Positions 38,173-48,295 of a DNA stretch of 64,000 bases are shown here, in pieces. This DNA comes from Alcanivorax nanhaiticus (lineage in GTDB: Bacteria; Pseudomonadota; Gammaproteobacteria; Pseudomonadales; Alcanivoracaceae). Numbering within the stretch: position 1 is the first letter of the stretch; each line of letters opens with the position of its first letter. Under the pieces are notes generated by a model, which was given only the letters and a program-made list of their open reading frames with translations, searched no databases and had not been told where the DNA came from. Location: positions 186,001 through 250,000 of the forward strand of contig NZ_ARXV01000006.1 in NCBI RefSeq assembly GCF_000756665.1, given 5' to 3'. Position numbers and translations under genes: made by a program.

Positions 38173-39336
38173 TCAATCTTTCGCCCGTGCTTCCAGCATG
38201 GCTACCGCCGGCAGCACCTTGCCTTCCACGAATTCCAGGAAGGCACCACCACCGGTGGAGATGTAGCTGATCTTGTCGCTGATGCCGTACTTGTCCACGG
38301 CGGCCAGGGTGTCACCACCGCCAGCGATGGAGAAGGCATCGGAATCGGCAATGGCTTCCGCCATTTCACGGGTGCCTTCGCCAAACTGATCGAATTCGAA
38401 TACGCCCACCGGACCGTTCCAGATGATGGTCTTGGCCTCTTTCATCAGCGCGGCAACGATGTGTGCTGTCTGCGGACCGATGTCGAGGATCATGTCATCC
38501 TCAGCCACTTCATCTACCTTCTTGGTAACGGCTTCGGCTGACTCGGCAAATTCCTTGGCGGTGACAACATCCACCGGAATCGGGATGTGTACCTTCTCGG
38601 CAATCTTGTTTGCCGCCTCAATCAGATCAGCTTCGTACAGGGACTTGCCCACCGGGTGACCGGCTGCCGCCAGGAAGGTGTTGGCAATACCGCCACCCAC
38701 TACCAGCTGATCCACTTTGTCAGACAACGCTTCCAGCACTTCCAGCTTGGTGGACACCTTGGAACCACCAACGATGGCGACCAGGGGTTTCTCCGGGTTC
38801 TGCAGCGCCTTGCCCAGTGCATCCAGTTCGTTGGCCAACAGAGGGCCAGCACAGGCCACCGGCGCAAACTTGCCAACCCCATGGGTAGAGGCCTGGGCAC
38901 GGTGTGCGGTGCCGAAAGCATCCATTACATAGATATCACACAGCGCCGCCATCTTTTGTGACAGCGCCTCATCATCTTTCTTTTCGCCGTTATTGAAGCG
39001 AACGTTCTCGCACAGCACCACCTGACCGGCGTCGACGTCAACACCGTCCAGCCAGTCTTTTACCAGCGGCACTTCACGGCCCAGCAACTGACCCAGGTGC
39101 TCTGCCACCGGCTTGAGAGAGAATTCTTCAGCGTATTCCCCTTCCGTGGGGCGACCCAGATGAGACATCAGCATCACCTTGGCGCCGGCCTTGAGGGCAT
39201 GCTCAATGGTCGGCAGGGAGGCACGGATACGGGCATCGCTGGTGACCTTGCCGCCTTTCACCGGCACGTTCAGGTCTTCACGGATCAGAACGCGTTTGCC
39301 TGCCAGATCCAGGTCGGTCATGCGCTTGAAGTTCAT
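38173..39336 (-). CDS. pgk: Phosphoglycerate kinase
   Basis: Interconverts 1,3-bisphosphoglycerate and 3-phosphoglycerate with ADP/ATP; 387 residues. N-domain [20 protein letters not shown] and ENVRFNNGE bind the sugar phosphate; C-domain [12 protein letters not shown] and [12 protein letters not shown] bind the nucleotide. AGGT/AAGAGA lies before the ATG. It lies between gap and fba with short gaps. Confidence 0.97.
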   Translation of the reverse strand: MNFKRMTDLDLAGKRVLIREDLNVPVKGGKVTSDARIRASLPTIEHALKAGAKVMLMSHLGRPTEGEYAEEFSLKPVAEHLGQLLGREVPLVKDWLDGVDVDAGQVVLCENVRFNNGEKKDDEALSQKMAALCDIYVMDAFGTAHRAQASTHGVGKFAPVACAGPLLANELDALGKALQNPEKPLVAIVGGSKVSTKLEVLEALSDKVDQLVVGGGIANTFLAAAGHPVGKSLYEADLIEAANKIAEKVHIPIPVDVVTAKEFAESAEAVTKKVDEVAEDDMILDIGPQTAHIVAALMKEAKTIIWNGPVGVFEFDQFGEGTREMAEAIADSDAFSIAGGGDTLAAVDKYGISDKISYISTGGGAFLEFVEGKVLPAVAMLEARAKD

Positions 39337-39384
39337 CGTTCTCTTACCTCATTCAGGCCACCCACGGGGGTAGCTGTATGTCGA

Positions 39385-40401
39385 TCAGTGTTGCTTTGAT
39401 TCGGCCATGGCAGCCACCCAGTCGAGCAGGCGGCAGGCATAGCCCCATTCGTTGTCATACCAGGCCACCACCTGAACCATATCGCCCTGCACCCGGGTCT
39501 GGGTCACATCGACGATGGCGGATTCAGGGCGGTGGTTGAAATCCACACTCACCAGCGGGGCGTCATTGTAGCCAATCAGGCCATCGGACGCTGTTGCCTG
39601 CTGGTATAACCATTCATTGAGACCCTTGGCATCCGGGGTCTGTTCCAGACGCAGGGTCAGTTCCACCATGGCCACGTTCAGCGTCGGCACGCGGATCGAG
39701 CTGCCGCTGATCTTGCCTTCCAACTGCGGCAGCACTTGCTGCACCGCGCCGATAGCACTGCTGGTGGTAGGCACGATGTTCTGCGCTCCAGCCCGCCCCC
39801 GGCGCGGATCCCGGTGGACATGATCCAGCAGGGTCTGGTCCGAGGTATAGGCATGGATTTCTTTCATCAACACCTGCTGCACCCCGAAGCTGTCATCCAG
39901 TCGCGAGAGCAGCGGGGCAATACAATGGGTGGTACAGGAGCCCGCCGACAATACCTTATGGTCGGCGGAAACCGTTTTATGGTTCACGCCGTACACCACC
40001 ACTTGATCCGCCTGATCAAACGGCACGGCACCAATAATGACTTTTTTGGCGCCTGCCTGAAGGTGGCGCGATGCACCGGCATGGCTCCGGAAATGGCCGG
40101 AGCATTCCAGCACCAGATCCACATCCATCTCACCCCAGGGCAGCAGCTCCGGCTTCGGCTGCTCCAACAGACGCGGCGCCTGCTGACCGATACGCAGCAT
40201 GCCCTCGATCAGTTCCGCCGGCTCCGCCAACCGCCCATGGGTGGTGTCGTAGCGGGTCAGGTAGAGCAGGTCTTCCGGCCGGCCCTTGTCGTTGATTGCC
40301 ACCAGACTGAAAGGTGCCTGCCAGCCAGCGCCCTCGCGCTCGGCAAGGGCACGGACAAAGGAGCGACCGATCCGGCCGTAGCCGTTGATAGCCACTCTCA
40401 T
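39385..40401 (-). CDS. gap: Type I glyceraldehyde-3-phosphate / erythrose-4-phosphate dehydrogenase
   Basis: NAD-dependent aldehyde-phosphate dehydrogenase, 338 residues. MRVAINGYGRIGRS is the Rossmann start, the nucleophile Cys lies in SAGSCTTHCIAP, and RVPTLNVAMVELT and WYDNEWGYACRLLD are family segments. Position after tkt and before pgk is the usual site of epd, and VDFNHRPESAIVD is Epd-like, so erythrose-4-phosphate activity is equally possible. The residue after CTT is His where GAPDH and Epd usually have Asn. The ribosome site is weak. Confidence 0.85.
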   Translation of the reverse strand: MRVAINGYGRIGRSFVRALAEREGAGWQAPFSLVAINDKGRPEDLLYLTRYDTTHGRLAEPAELIEGMLRIGQQAPRLLEQPKPELLPWGEMDVDLVLECSGHFRSHAGASRHLQAGAKKVIIGAVPFDQADQVVVYGVNHKTVSADHKVLSAGSCTTHCIAPLLSRLDDSFGVQQVLMKEIHAYTSDQTLLDHVHRDPRRGRAGAQNIVPTTSSAIGAVQQVLPQLEGKISGSSIRVPTLNVAMVELTLRLEQTPDAKGLNEWLYQQATASDGLIGYNDAPLVSVDFNHRPESAIVDVTQTRVQGDMVQVVAWYDNEWGYACRLLDWVAAMAESKQH

Positions 40402-40420
40402 AGGCGCTCAGCCAAAAGCA

Positions 40421-40526
40421 TTTTCACCACAGAGGTCACGGAGAACACAGAGTAAAAACATTGCTGATGCCGACCGCAGTGCCGGCTGTTTATCTCGGTG
40501 ACCTCTGTGCCCTCTGTGGTAAAACC
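40421..40526. repeat. Hairpin with 9-base CACAGAGNN periodicity
   Basis: The left arm has CACAGAGGT, CACGGAGAA, CACAGAGTA; the right arm (40494-40524) is its approximate complement (tgacctctgtgccctctgtg). It occupies the gap between tkt and gap, so it is transcribed within the cluster. A second copy is at 46799. Confidence 0.8.
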
Positions 40527-40534
40527 GCCTTTCA

Positions 40535-42535
40535 TTACAGAAGGCTCTCTACTGCCTGCTGTACCGCTTCGGCAGTAATGTTGAAGTGCTTGAACAGATC
40601 GCCGGCCGGAGCCGAGGCGCCAAAGCTGGTCATGCCGACCACTTTGCCGTCGAGCCCCACAAAGCGGTACCAGTAATCGGCAATGGCCGCTTCCACCGCC
40701 ACACGGGCGCGTACAGAAGATGGCAGCACGCTTTCCTGGTAGGCCGCATCCTGGGCCAGAAACTCTTCCACGCAGGGCATGGACACCACGCGGATGTTCT
40801 TGCCGCTCAGTGCCTGGGCCGCATTCACCGCCAGCTCCACTTCGGAACCGGTGGCAATGATGATCGCGTCGGGGGTGCCTTCACCGGTCTGCAGCAGGGT
40901 GTAGCCCCCTTTTTCGATCTCGGCCAGCTGCTCGCTGCCACGCTCCATGCAGGGCAGGCCCTGACGGGAGAAGATCAGGGAAGACGGACCTTCCTGACGC
41001 AGAATCGCTTTTTTCCAGGAGACGGCGGATTCCACCGTGTCACAGGGGCGCCAGGTGCGCATGTTCGGCGTCAGGCGCAGGTTGGCCATCTGCTCAATGG
41101 GCTGGTGAGTCGGGCCATCTTCACCCAGACCAATAGAGTCGTGGGTATAGACCAGAATGTTGGGCTGGTGCATCAGTGCCGCCATGCGCACAGCGTTACG
41201 GGCGTACTCCATGAACACCAGGAAAGTGCCACCGTAAGGGCGCAGGCCGCCATGCAGACAAAGACCGTTCTGTACCGCGGTCATGCCGAATTCGCGAACG
41301 CCATAGTGGATATAGTTGCCGTTGGCGTCGTCTGCGGTAATGGACTTGCAGCCTTTCCAGATGGTGTTGTTGGAGCCGGCCAAGTCCGCAGAGCCACCCG
41401 CCAGTTCCGGCAACAGCGGGCCAAATGCATCCAGCGCGTTCTGGCTGGCCTTACGGGTGGCGACCTTCTCGCCTTTTTCCTGACACTCGCGGATATAGGC
41501 GTCGGCTTTTTCAGCGAAATCAGCTGGCAGCTCACTGGCCATACGGCGCTCGAACTCGGCAGCCAGTTCCGGGTAGGCCGCCTTGTAGGCATCGAAACGC
41601 TGTTGCCATTCGCTCTGGGCGGCAGCACCGGCATCGCAGGCATCCCAGGCATTCTTGATGTCCGCCGGGATTTCGAATGGGCCATATTCCCAACCCAGCT
41701 GCTTGCGGGTCAGGGCGATTTCTTCATCACCCAGAGCCGCACCATGACATTCTTCCTTGCCCTGCTTGTTAGGGCTGCCAAAACCAATGATGGTCTTGCA
41801 GCAGATCAGGGTAGGCTGATCCGGGTTGGCACGGGCGGTTTCGATGGCAGTGCGGATTTCTACCGGGTCGTGGCCGTCCACATTGGGAATGACCTGCCAG
41901 CCGTAGGCGCGGAAACGTTCTACGGTGTCATCGGTGAACCAGCCTTCCACCTCACCATCAATGGAAATGCCGTTGTCATCATAGAAAGCCACCAGCTTGC
42001 CGAGGCCAAGGGTACCAGCCAGAGATGCCACCTCATGGGAGATCCCCTCCATCATGCAGCCATCACCCAGGAAGCAGTAGGTGTTGTGATCCACGATGGT
42101 GTGGCCGTCACGGTTGAACTGACCCGCCAGCATTTTTTCCGCCAGCGCCATGCCGACAGCATTGGCAATACCCTGACCCAGCGGACCAGTGGTGGTCTCG
42201 ATGCCAGGCGCATCGCCGTATTCCGGGTGACCGGCAGTGGGGCTGCCCAGCTGACGGAAGTTCTTGATGTCCTCAATGCTGACGCCGTAACCGGACAGGT
42301 GCAGCAGGGAGTACAGCAGCATGGAGCCGTGGCCGTTGGACAGCACAAAGCGATCACGATCGGCCCATTTGGGATCCTGGGGGTTATGTTTCAGGAAACC
42401 GCGCCACAGCACCTCGGCAATATCGGCCATCCCCATGGGGGCGCCGGGGTGACCGGAGTTGGCTTTCTGGACCGCATCCATGCTCAGGGCACGGATGGCA
42501 TTGGCGAGATCACGGCTGGCGGGGGCACTGGACAT
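40535..42535 (-). CDS. tkt: Transketolase
   Basis: Thiamine-diphosphate enzyme moving two-carbon units between sugar phosphates; 666 residues. ThDP site [12 protein letters not shown] with the downstream Asn region, [20 protein letters not shown] near the N-terminus, and the pyrimidine/transketolase motif [18 protein letters not shown] are all present. [10 protein letters not shown] was taken as start because GGAG lies 6 bases upstream. First gene of the leftward tkt-gap-pgk-fba cluster. Its promoter lies in the gap shared with the methyl-cycle regulator. Confidence 0.97.
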   Translation of the reverse strand: MSSAPASRDLANAIRALSMDAVQKANSGHPGAPMGMADIAEVLWRGFLKHNPQDPKWADRDRFVLSNGHGSMLLYSLLHLSGYGVSIEDIKNFRQLGSPTAGHPEYGDAPGIETTTGPLGQGIANAVGMALAEKMLAGQFNRDGHTIVDHNTYCFLGDGCMMEGISHEVASLAGTLGLGKLVAFYDDNGISIDGEVEGWFTDDTVERFRAYGWQVIPNVDGHDPVEIRTAIETARANPDQPTLICCKTIIGFGSPNKQGKEECHGAALGDEEIALTRKQLGWEYGPFEIPADIKNAWDACDAGAAAQSEWQQRFDAYKAAYPELAAEFERRMASELPADFAEKADAYIRECQEKGEKVATRKASQNALDAFGPLLPELAGGSADLAGSNNTIWKGCKSITADDANGNYIHYGVREFGMTAVQNGLCLHGGLRPYGGTFLVFMEYARNAVRMAALMHQPNILVYTHDSIGLGEDGPTHQPIEQMANLRLTPNMRTWRPCDTVESAVSWKKAILRQEGPSSLIFSRQGLPCMERGSEQLAEIEKGGYTLLQTGEGTPDAIIIATGSEVELAVNAAQALSGKNIRVVSMPCVEEFLAQDAAYQESVLPSSVRARVAVEAAIADYWYRFVGLDGKVVGMTSFGASAPAGDLFKHFNITAEAVQQAVESLL

Positions 42536-42655
42536 GCAGGGCTCCAAACTGACTGGTGGCTGAAAAGGGGCGCTATTGTCCCTCATGCTCTGGCCGCGGG
42601 CAAATGCTGAACTCCGCTATCTGTCGGCTGGGGAGAAGTAAGCCCTTACAAAAGC

Positions 42656-42742
42656 CAGTTTCGAGTTGCGAGAGACGAGTTTCGAAGATCCCAAACCCGC
42701 ATTTTGCCTTTCGAAACTCGCTTCTCGTCACTCGCCCCTCCC
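42656..42742. repeat. GAGNNNC heptamer hairpin
   Basis: Left CAGTTTC, GAGTTGC, GAGAGAC, GAGTTTC; right on the other strand GAGTGAC, GAGAAGC, GAGTTTC. It lies in the 340-base divergent gap between tkt and the ArsR-methyltransferase gene. Confidence 0.8.
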
Positions 42743-42823
42743 ATTCCACGCACCAGGAAGCAGCAAGGCCCGCCGGTTTTGCGTGATGCGTGGGGCGTGC
42801 AGCGGGTTGAGGTAACGCCAAAA

Positions 42824-42867
42824 CCTATATCAATTTATTTTGATTTAGGTTTTCAATGCGCTAGACT
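42824..42867 (+). promoter_or_regulatory. Promoter with palindromic operator before the SahR-like gene
   Basis: The inverted repeat CCTATATCAA-N6-TTGATTTAGG (42824-42849, one mismatch between arms) overlaps a promoter TTGATT, 16-base spacer, TAGACT (42840-42867). The position suits autorepression by the ArsR-type protein encoded next. Confidence 0.6.
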
Positions 42868-42875
42868 TCGCCCTT

Positions 42876-43859
42876 ATGAATGCACTGGCCCCCTCACTAC
42901 CTGCCGCCACGGAGATCACTGATCACCTGGCTGCTTTCCTGAAGGCCGCGGGTGACCCCCTGCGGCTGCAGGTATTGCAGGTGCTGGGACAGAGCAGCTT
43001 CGGGGTACTGGAACTGTGCGACATCATGGCCATGAAACAGTCAGGCATGAGCCACCACCTCAAGGTGCTGGCCCAGGGCGGTCTGGTAGAAAAGCGCCGG
43101 GAAGGCAATTCCATTTTCTACCGTCGCCGCTTGCCCCAGTCGGAAAACCGCGAGGGCGCCCTTCACGGTGCCTTGCTGGATGAACTGGACGATGGCGAGC
43201 TCAATGGCGAGGTGGCCGCGCGGCTGGAGCAGGTACAGAACCAGCGTGCGGAGCAAAGCCGGGCCTTTTTTGCCCGCCATGCAGAGCATCTGGACGAACA
43301 ACAGGAACTGATCGCGGATTACGATCAGTACGCCGAACAGGCCGCGGAACTGCTGCTACGGGCCTGCCCGAACGGCGAAAACGCACTGGAAATCGGCCCA
43401 GGCGACGGTCAGTTTCTGGCTGAGCTGGCCAGTCACTTCCAGCAGGTAGTCGGCCTGGACAATGCCGAGGCCATGTTGGCGGTGGCCCGGCAGACCGTCG
43501 CTAAACGGTCAAATGTACAACTGATACTGGGTGACTGGCCTGCCACTGCCGACACCCTGGCCACGGTGGATGCCGTGGTACTGAACATGGTGCTGCATCA
43601 CCTGCCATCACCCGCCAGCGCGATTCGCGCTGCGGCCCGGCAGCTGAATAAGGGTGGCACCCTGCTGATCACGGACCTGTGTCCCCATGATCAGCACTGG
43701 GCTCACGAAGCCTGCGGCGATGTCTGGCTCGGCTTTGAAGAAGCCGATTTGGTCAACTGGGCCGGCCGCGCCGGACTAGAATTGCAGGAGACCCAGTTCC
43801 TGGCATTGCGGAACGGGTTTCAGGTGCAGGTGAGAACGTTCAGAAAGGATGGTTCGTAA
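42876..43859 (+). CDS. ArsR-type regulator fused to SAM-dependent methyltransferase (SahR-like)
   Basis: 327 residues. Residues about 15-85 form an ArsR winged helix (LRLQVLQVLGQSSFGVLELC, QSGMSHHLKVLAQGGLVEKR); residues about 165-275 form a class I methyltransferase with motif I ALEIGPGDGQFLAEL and VLNMVLHHL. No ArsR metal-binding cysteine motif is evident. The fusion and location directly upstream of metK and ahcY fit the SahR type, which senses S-adenosylhomocysteine through the methyltransferase fold. Whether it also methylates anything is unknown. Confidence 0.85.
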   Translation: MNALAPSLPAATEITDHLAAFLKAAGDPLRLQVLQVLGQSSFGVLELCDIMAMKQSGMSHHLKVLAQGGLVEKRREGNSIFYRRRLPQSENREGALHGALLDELDDGELNGEVAARLEQVQNQRAEQSRAFFARHAEHLDEQQELIADYDQYAEQAAELLLRACPNGENALEIGPGDGQFLAELASHFQQVVGLDNAEAMLAVARQTVAKRSNVQLILGDWPATADTLATVDAVVLNMVLHHLPSPASAIRAAARQLNKGGTLLITDLCPHDQHWAHEACGDVWLGFEEADLVNWAGRAGLELQETQFLALRNGFQVQVRTFRKDGS

Positions 43860-43910
43860 CAGGATTCCGGCTGCCAGACATGATTCATGCAGCATGTTTC
43901 CAACAAGACT

Positions 43911-44001
43911 CGTCGCGAGTTGCGAGAAGCGAGTTTCGAAATTCAAAGAACCGACTCTCAAGGTTTTGCTTTTCGAAACTCGCTTCTCGCAACTCGAAAC
44001 T
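43911..44001. repeat. GAGNNNC hairpin with perfect 26-base arms
   Basis: Left 43916-43941 holds GAGTTGC, GAGAAGC, GAGTTTC then GAAA; right 43971-43996 is its exact complement with the units in matching order. The only copy in the window where all three units match. It lies in the metK leader. Confidence 0.85.
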
Positions 44002-44067
44002 TAATCTTTATCCGCGTTGTGGCGTGTTGCCTGCAGCGTGTAGCGTTAACCAAGGAGCACTCCAGAA

Positions 44068-45216
44068 ATGAGTGAATATTCCATCTTTACTTCCGAGTCC
44101 GTGTCCGAAGGTCATCCGGACAAAATGGCCGACCAGATCTCGGACGCCGTTCTGGATGCGATCATCAAGGATGATCCCCACGCCCGTGTGGCGGTGGAAA
44201 CCCTGGTAAAAACCGGGATGGCCATCGTGGCTGGCGAAGTGCGGACCAGCACCTATGTGGAACTGGAAGACATCGTTCGCCAAGTGATTCTCGACATTGG
44301 CTACGACAGCTCTGACAAGGGCTTCGATGGCGCCAGCTGTGCGGTACTGAACGGTATCGGCAAACAGTCTGCTGACATCGCCATCGGCGTGGACGAAGCT
44401 GAAGACAAGGATCTGGGCGCTGGCGACCAAGGCCTGATGTTCGGCTTTGCCACCAATGAAACCGACACCCTGATGCCCGCTCCGATTTTCTACTCCCACC
44501 GTCTGGTCGAGCGTCAGGCACAACTGCGCAAGAACGGCACCTTGCCGTGGTTGCGTCCGGATGCCAAGAGCCAGGTGACCCTGCGCTACGAAAACGGCAA
44601 ACCGGTTGCCGTTGACGCTGTGGTGCTGTCCACCCAGCACGCCCCGCAAATCGGTCTGCACGATCTGCGTGAAGCGGTGATGGAAGAAATCATCAAGCCG
44701 GTACTGCCGGAAGAGTGGCTGCACAGCGACACCCAATACCACGTGAACCCCACCGGTATCTTCGTGATCGGCGGCCCCATGGGTGACTGTGGCCTGACCG
44801 GCCGCAAGATCATCGTGGACACCTACGGCGGCATGGCCCGTCACGGTGGCGGCGCCTTCTCTGGCAAAGATCCGTCCAAGGTAGACCGTTCTGCGGCTTA
44901 TGCGGGTCGTTACGTGGCCAAGAACATCGTCGCTGCGGGCCTGGCTGACAAGTGTGAGATCCAGGTGAGCTATGCCATCGGCGTGGCCGAGCCGACCTCT
45001 ATCTCCATCAACACTTTCGGCACCGGCAAGCTCAGCGACGACGCCATCATCAGCCTGGTACGCGAACACTTCGACCTGCGTCCGCGCGGCATCATCGAGA
45101 TGCTGGATCTGCGCAAGCCGATTTACCGCCCCACTGCCAGCTACGGCCACTTCGGCCGCGAAGGCTTCAGCTGGGAAAAGACCGACAAGGCTGCCGAGCT
45201 GGCCAAGGCGCTTTAA
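44068..45216 (+). CDS. metK: S-adenosylmethionine synthetase
   Basis: Makes SAM from methionine and ATP; 382 residues. N-terminal [32 protein letters not shown] and the P-loop-like [19 protein letters not shown] are the family signatures. AAGGAG lies upstream of the ATG. It follows the SahR-like gene and leads into ahcY and metF, so the genes cover SAM formation, SAH removal and methyl-folate supply. Confidence 0.97.
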   Translation: MSEYSIFTSESVSEGHPDKMADQISDAVLDAIIKDDPHARVAVETLVKTGMAIVAGEVRTSTYVELEDIVRQVILDIGYDSSDKGFDGASCAVLNGIGKQSADIAIGVDEAEDKDLGAGDQGLMFGFATNETDTLMPAPIFYSHRLVERQAQLRKNGTLPWLRPDAKSQVTLRYENGKPVAVDAVVLSTQHAPQIGLHDLREAVMEEIIKPVLPEEWLHSDTQYHVNPTGIFVIGGPMGDCGLTGRKIIVDTYGGMARHGGGAFSGKDPSKVDRSAAYAGRYVAKNIVAAGLADKCEIQVSYAIGVAEPTSISINTFGTGKLSDDAIISLVREHFDLRPRGIIEMLDLRKPIYRPTASYGHFGREGFSWEKTDKAAELAKAL

Positions 45217-45223
45217 GACCTGC

Positions 45224-45287
45224 CGTAGGAGCGGCGCTTGAGCCGCGAATTGCCGAGATGCTTTCGCGGCTCAAGCGCCACTCCTAC
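45224..45287. repeat. REP-like hairpin between metK and ahcY
   Basis: Arms 45224-45248 and 45263-45287 (gtaggagcggcgcttgag and complement) differ at one base; the loop is 14 bases. Same family as 32612-32771 and 47971-48057. It may end metK transcripts or shield them. Confidence 0.8.
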
Positions 45288-45302
45288 AACAAAATTTTGA
45301 CC

Positions 45303-45375
45303 CACCCCACGAGGGGCGCTGCAGCGGCTGGACCGCGAGGCTCGCGGGGCGGGTTCACAAGAACAACGGCGCCCA
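45303..45375 (+). promoter_or_regulatory. SAH riboswitch upstream of ahcY
   Basis: Matches the S-adenosylhomocysteine riboswitch: GAGGGGCGCTGCAGCGG, then AGGCTCG, then AACGGCGCCCA. Stem P1 is ccccacgag with ctcgcgggg (one mismatch, 45305-45313 and 45341-45349), and GGGCGC can pair with GCGCCC as the pseudoknot. A hairpin ccattcgt/acgaatgg (45373-45393) follows and borders the GGAG ribosome site, a plausible expression platform. SAH binding would raise ahcY expression. Confidence 0.85.
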
Positions 45376-45401
45376 TTCGTCAAAAACGAATGGAGAACAC
45401 C

Positions 45402-46790
45402 ATGAACGCGAAAGCGGACACCTTTACCGACTACAAAGTCGCGGATATTTCCCTGGCCAACTATGGCCGTTCTGAAATTGATATCGCCGAAACCGAAATG
45501 CCGGCACTGATCGCCATCCGCGAAAAGTATCGTGCCGAGCAGCCGCTGAAAGGCGCCAAGATCATCGGCTGTATCCACATGACCATCCAGACCGCCGTGC
45601 TGATCGAAACCCTGCAGGCGCTGGGCGCGGAAGTGCGCTGGTCTTCCTGCAACATCTTCTCCACCCAGGATCACGCCGCTGCCGCCATCGCCGCTGCCGG
45701 CACCCCGGTGTTTGCCTGGAAAGGTGAAACCGAAGAAGAGTACATGTGGTGTATCGAACAGACCTGCCGCGACGGTAACGGGGAACTGTGGGAAGCCAAC
45801 ATGATTCTGGATGATGGCGGCGACCTGACCGGCTACATCCACGAGACTTACCCGCAGATGCTGGATAACATCCACGGCATCACCGAAGAAACCACTACCG
45901 GTGTGCACCGTCTCTACGAAATGCTCAAGAAAGGCACCCTGAAAGTGCCGGCGGTGAACGTGAACGATTCCGTGACCAAGAGCAAGAACGACAACAAGTA
46001 CGGCTGTCGCCACTCGCTCAACGATGCCATCAAGCGTGGCACCGACCACCTGCTGTCCGGCAAGAAGGCGCTGGTTATCGGTTACGGTGATGTGGGCAAG
46101 GGTTCCGCCCAGTCCCTGCGTCAGGAAGGCATGATCGTGAAAGTCACCGAAGCCGATCCGATCTGTGCCATGCAGGCTTGCATGGACGGTTTCGAGGTAG
46201 TGAGCCAGTACAAGGGTGGCATCAACGATGGCAGTGAAGCGTCCATCAACACCGAGCTGCTCGGCAACACGGATCTTCTCGTAACCACCACCGGCAACTT
46301 CAACGTCTGTGACGCCAACATGCTCAAGGCGATCAAGAAAGGCGCCGTGGTCTGCAACATCGGTCACTTCGACAACGAAGTGGATACCGCTTTCATGCGC
46401 AAGACCTGGGAGTGGGAAGAAGTGAAGCCGCAGGTTCACAAGGTATGGCGCAACAAGGCAGAAGGTGACTTCCTGCTGCTGTTGTCCGAAGGCCGTCTGG
46501 TAAACCTGGGTAACGCCACTGGCCACCCCAGCCGCATTATGGACGGTTCCTTCGCCAACCAGGTACTGGCGCAGATGTATCTGTTCGACCAGGCCTACGC
46601 CAGCCACTCTGACACCGTGAAAGAGAAGATGCTGAAAGTGGAAGTTCTGCCCAAGCATCTTGATGAGGAAGTGGCCCGCTACATGGTGGAAGGCTTTGGT
46701 GGTGTGATCACCAAACTGACCCAGGAACAGGCGGACTACATCGGCGTTGGCGTCGACGGCCCCTTCAAGCCAGAGCACTACAAGTACTAA
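45402..46790 (+). CDS. ahcY: Adenosylhomocysteinase
   Basis: NAD-dependent hydrolysis of S-adenosylhomocysteine to adenosine and homocysteine; 462 residues. Substrate segment [24 protein letters not shown] motif [16 protein letters not shown] and the C-terminal [10 protein letters not shown] are present. The start at MNAKADTF has GGAG six bases upstream; an ATG four codons earlier would have no spacing for that site. Controlled by the SAH riboswitch just upstream. Confidence 0.97.
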   Translation: MNAKADTFTDYKVADISLANYGRSEIDIAETEMPALIAIREKYRAEQPLKGAKIIGCIHMTIQTAVLIETLQALGAEVRWSSCNIFSTQDHAAAAIAAAGTPVFAWKGETEEEYMWCIEQTCRDGNGELWEANMILDDGGDLTGYIHETYPQMLDNIHGITEETTTGVHRLYEMLKKGTLKVPAVNVNDSVTKSKNDNKYGCRHSLNDAIKRGTDHLLSGKKALVIGYGDVGKGSAQSLRQEGMIVKVTEADPICAMQACMDGFEVVSQYKGGINDGSEASINTELLGNTDLLVTTTGNFNVCDANMLKAIKKGAVVCNIGHFDNEVDTAFMRKTWEWEEVKPQVHKVWRNKAEGDFLLLLSEGRLVNLGNATGHPSRIMDGSFANQVLAQMYLFDQAYASHSDTVKEKMLKVEVLPKHLDEEVARYMVEGFGGVITKLTQEQADYIGVGVDGPFKPEHYKY

Positions 46791-46798
46791 AGGCTGTT

Positions 46799-46897
46799 TT
46801 TTACCACAGAGAGCACAGAGTTCACTGAGGAAAAACAATCCGCATTGATCGCAACGATTTTAACTCTTTGCACTCTGCGGCCTCTGTGGTGAAACCG
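46799..46897. repeat. Hairpin with 9-base CACAGAGNN periodicity, second copy
   Basis: Left CACAGAGAG, CACAGAGTT, CACTGAGGA; right (46864-46894) is its approximate complement. It fills the gap between ahcY and metF. Related to 40421-40526. Confidence 0.8.
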
Positions 46898-46922
46898 CTT
46901 TTGATCGAAAAGGCACAAGCCA

Positions 46923-47753
46923 ATGAGCAAAAGAATCAGTTTTGAATTTTTCCCGCCGAAAACTGACGAGGGAAAAAGCAAGCTGCTGGCAACGCAGAAA
47001 AAATTACTGGTAAAAAATCCTGAATTTTTTTCCTGCACTTTCGGTGCCGGCGGCTCTACTCGTGACAACACCCGTGACATGGTCAACAAGCTGCGCGAGC
47101 AACATGGTGACACCGCTCCGCACCTGAGCTGCATTGGCCAGAGCAAAGAAGAAATTCTGGAACTGGTGCATGGCTACAAAAATGCTGGTGTCACTCGCAT
47201 TGTGGCACTGCGCGGTGACCTTCCTTCCGGCATGGGCTACGCACAAAGTGAAATCAAGTATGCGGATGAGCTGGTCGCCCTGATCCGCCAGGAAACCGAT
47301 GATCACTTCCAGCTGGAAGTGGCTGCCTACCCTGAGATGCATCCGCAAGCACGCAGTTTTGAAGATGATATTGCTCACTTAAAACGCAAGATCGACGCAG
47401 GAGCCAACAGCGGCCTGACCCAGTATTTCTACAATGCTGACGCCTACGGCTACTACATGGATGCACTGCGGAAAATCGGCTGCGATGCACCGGTTTACCC
47501 CGGCATCATGCCGATTCTGAACGTGGCCAATCTGCTACGCTTCTCGAACACCTGCGGCGCCGACGTGCCTCGCTGGCTGCAGAGCAAGCTCAATGACATC
47601 AAGGATGATGATGCAGCAGTAAAAGCTTTCGGAGAGGAAGTCGTGACCCGGCTGTGCGAACGTCTGCTGGCTATGGGCGCACCCGGCCTGCACTTCTACA
47701 CCATGAACCAGGCCGGCCCGAATCTGCGTATTCTGGATAATCTGGGACTGTAA
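46923..47753 (+). CDS. metF: Methylenetetrahydrofolate reductase
   Basis: FAD enzyme reducing methylene-THF to methyl-THF, the methyl donor for methionine synthesis; 276 residues. Starts MSKRISFEFFPPKTDEGK; folate/FAD residues in FGAGGSTRD, RIVALRGDLP, AYPEMHP, and SGLTQYFYNADAY are typical. It follows ahcY on the same strand and ends at a strong terminator. Confidence 0.96.
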   Translation: MSKRISFEFFPPKTDEGKSKLLATQKKLLVKNPEFFSCTFGAGGSTRDNTRDMVNKLREQHGDTAPHLSCIGQSKEEILELVHGYKNAGVTRIVALRGDLPSGMGYAQSEIKYADELVALIRQETDDHFQLEVAAYPEMHPQARSFEDDIAHLKRKIDAGANSGLTQYFYNADAYGYYMDALRKIGCDAPVYPGIMPILNVANLLRFSNTCGADVPRWLQSKLNDIKDDDAAVKAFGEEVVTRLCERLLAMGAPGLHFYTMNQAGPNLRILDNLGL

Positions 47754-47797
47754 GCGCTACGCACGCTGCACGCTGCATGCTTCACGCAGCACACAAC

Positions 47798-47837
47798 AAC
47801 GCGGGTGGGGGCGATGAGTCTCTGCCCGCGTTTTTTT
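47798..47837 (+). terminator. Rho-independent terminator after metF
   Basis: AACGCGGG pairs with CCCGCGTT followed by a T-run, about 45 bases after the metF stop. Confidence 0.8.
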
Positions 47838-47876
47838 GTACCTCTTGCCTTTTGGTTTACACCTGCAGGAGAACCC

Positions 47877-48133
47877 GTTATTCGCTACGCTCACCCTTCG
47901 GGCCGCCCTGCATGCGTTACTCCGCTACGCTACGTTCCTGCAAGGGTTTCGTCGCAGGTGATGTTTTTGCAGGAGCGCCGTTTGAGGTGCGAATGCGAGC
48001 CTTGGCGAGAAAAAAATCTTTCGCTTGGCTCAGATTCGCGTCTCAAGCGACGCTCCTACTGCGGCTTCGAACAAGTGCCGCACCGCCGGGAAATTTTTCA
48101 GAATGCCCTATCCAATCAGCGTAGCTCGTAGCT
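47877..48133. repeat. Composite of three dispersed repeats after metF
   Basis: 47877-47955 repeats the 36808-36884 segment. 47971-48057 is a REP-like hairpin (aggagcgccgtttgaggtgc arms). 48120-48133 is two CGTAGCT heptamers preceded by tatccaatc, the same junction seen before the four-copy array at 32828. With the terminator this accounts for most of the 542-base gap; no gene is seen. Confidence 0.75.
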
Positions 48134-48295
48134 GATTATGATCTAACGATCTTTCCCTTAGCACATAACCGTATTTCACCCTTGCTTCACACACGCTTAC
48201 CCTGAAATGACATTTCACCTACTGGCCTTGCGCCAGTGTATCCCCTGTGTGCAAGGCAGCAATTTCCTGGCTTACCCCGCCGGGAGGAGGCAGTC

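Noticed and set aside
40586..42610. 674-codon frame antisense to transketolase, and similar long frames antisense to ahcY and the second lipoprotein
   Set aside because: They mirror well-identified genes on the other strand and arise from codon bias; no recognisable protein family or start signals.
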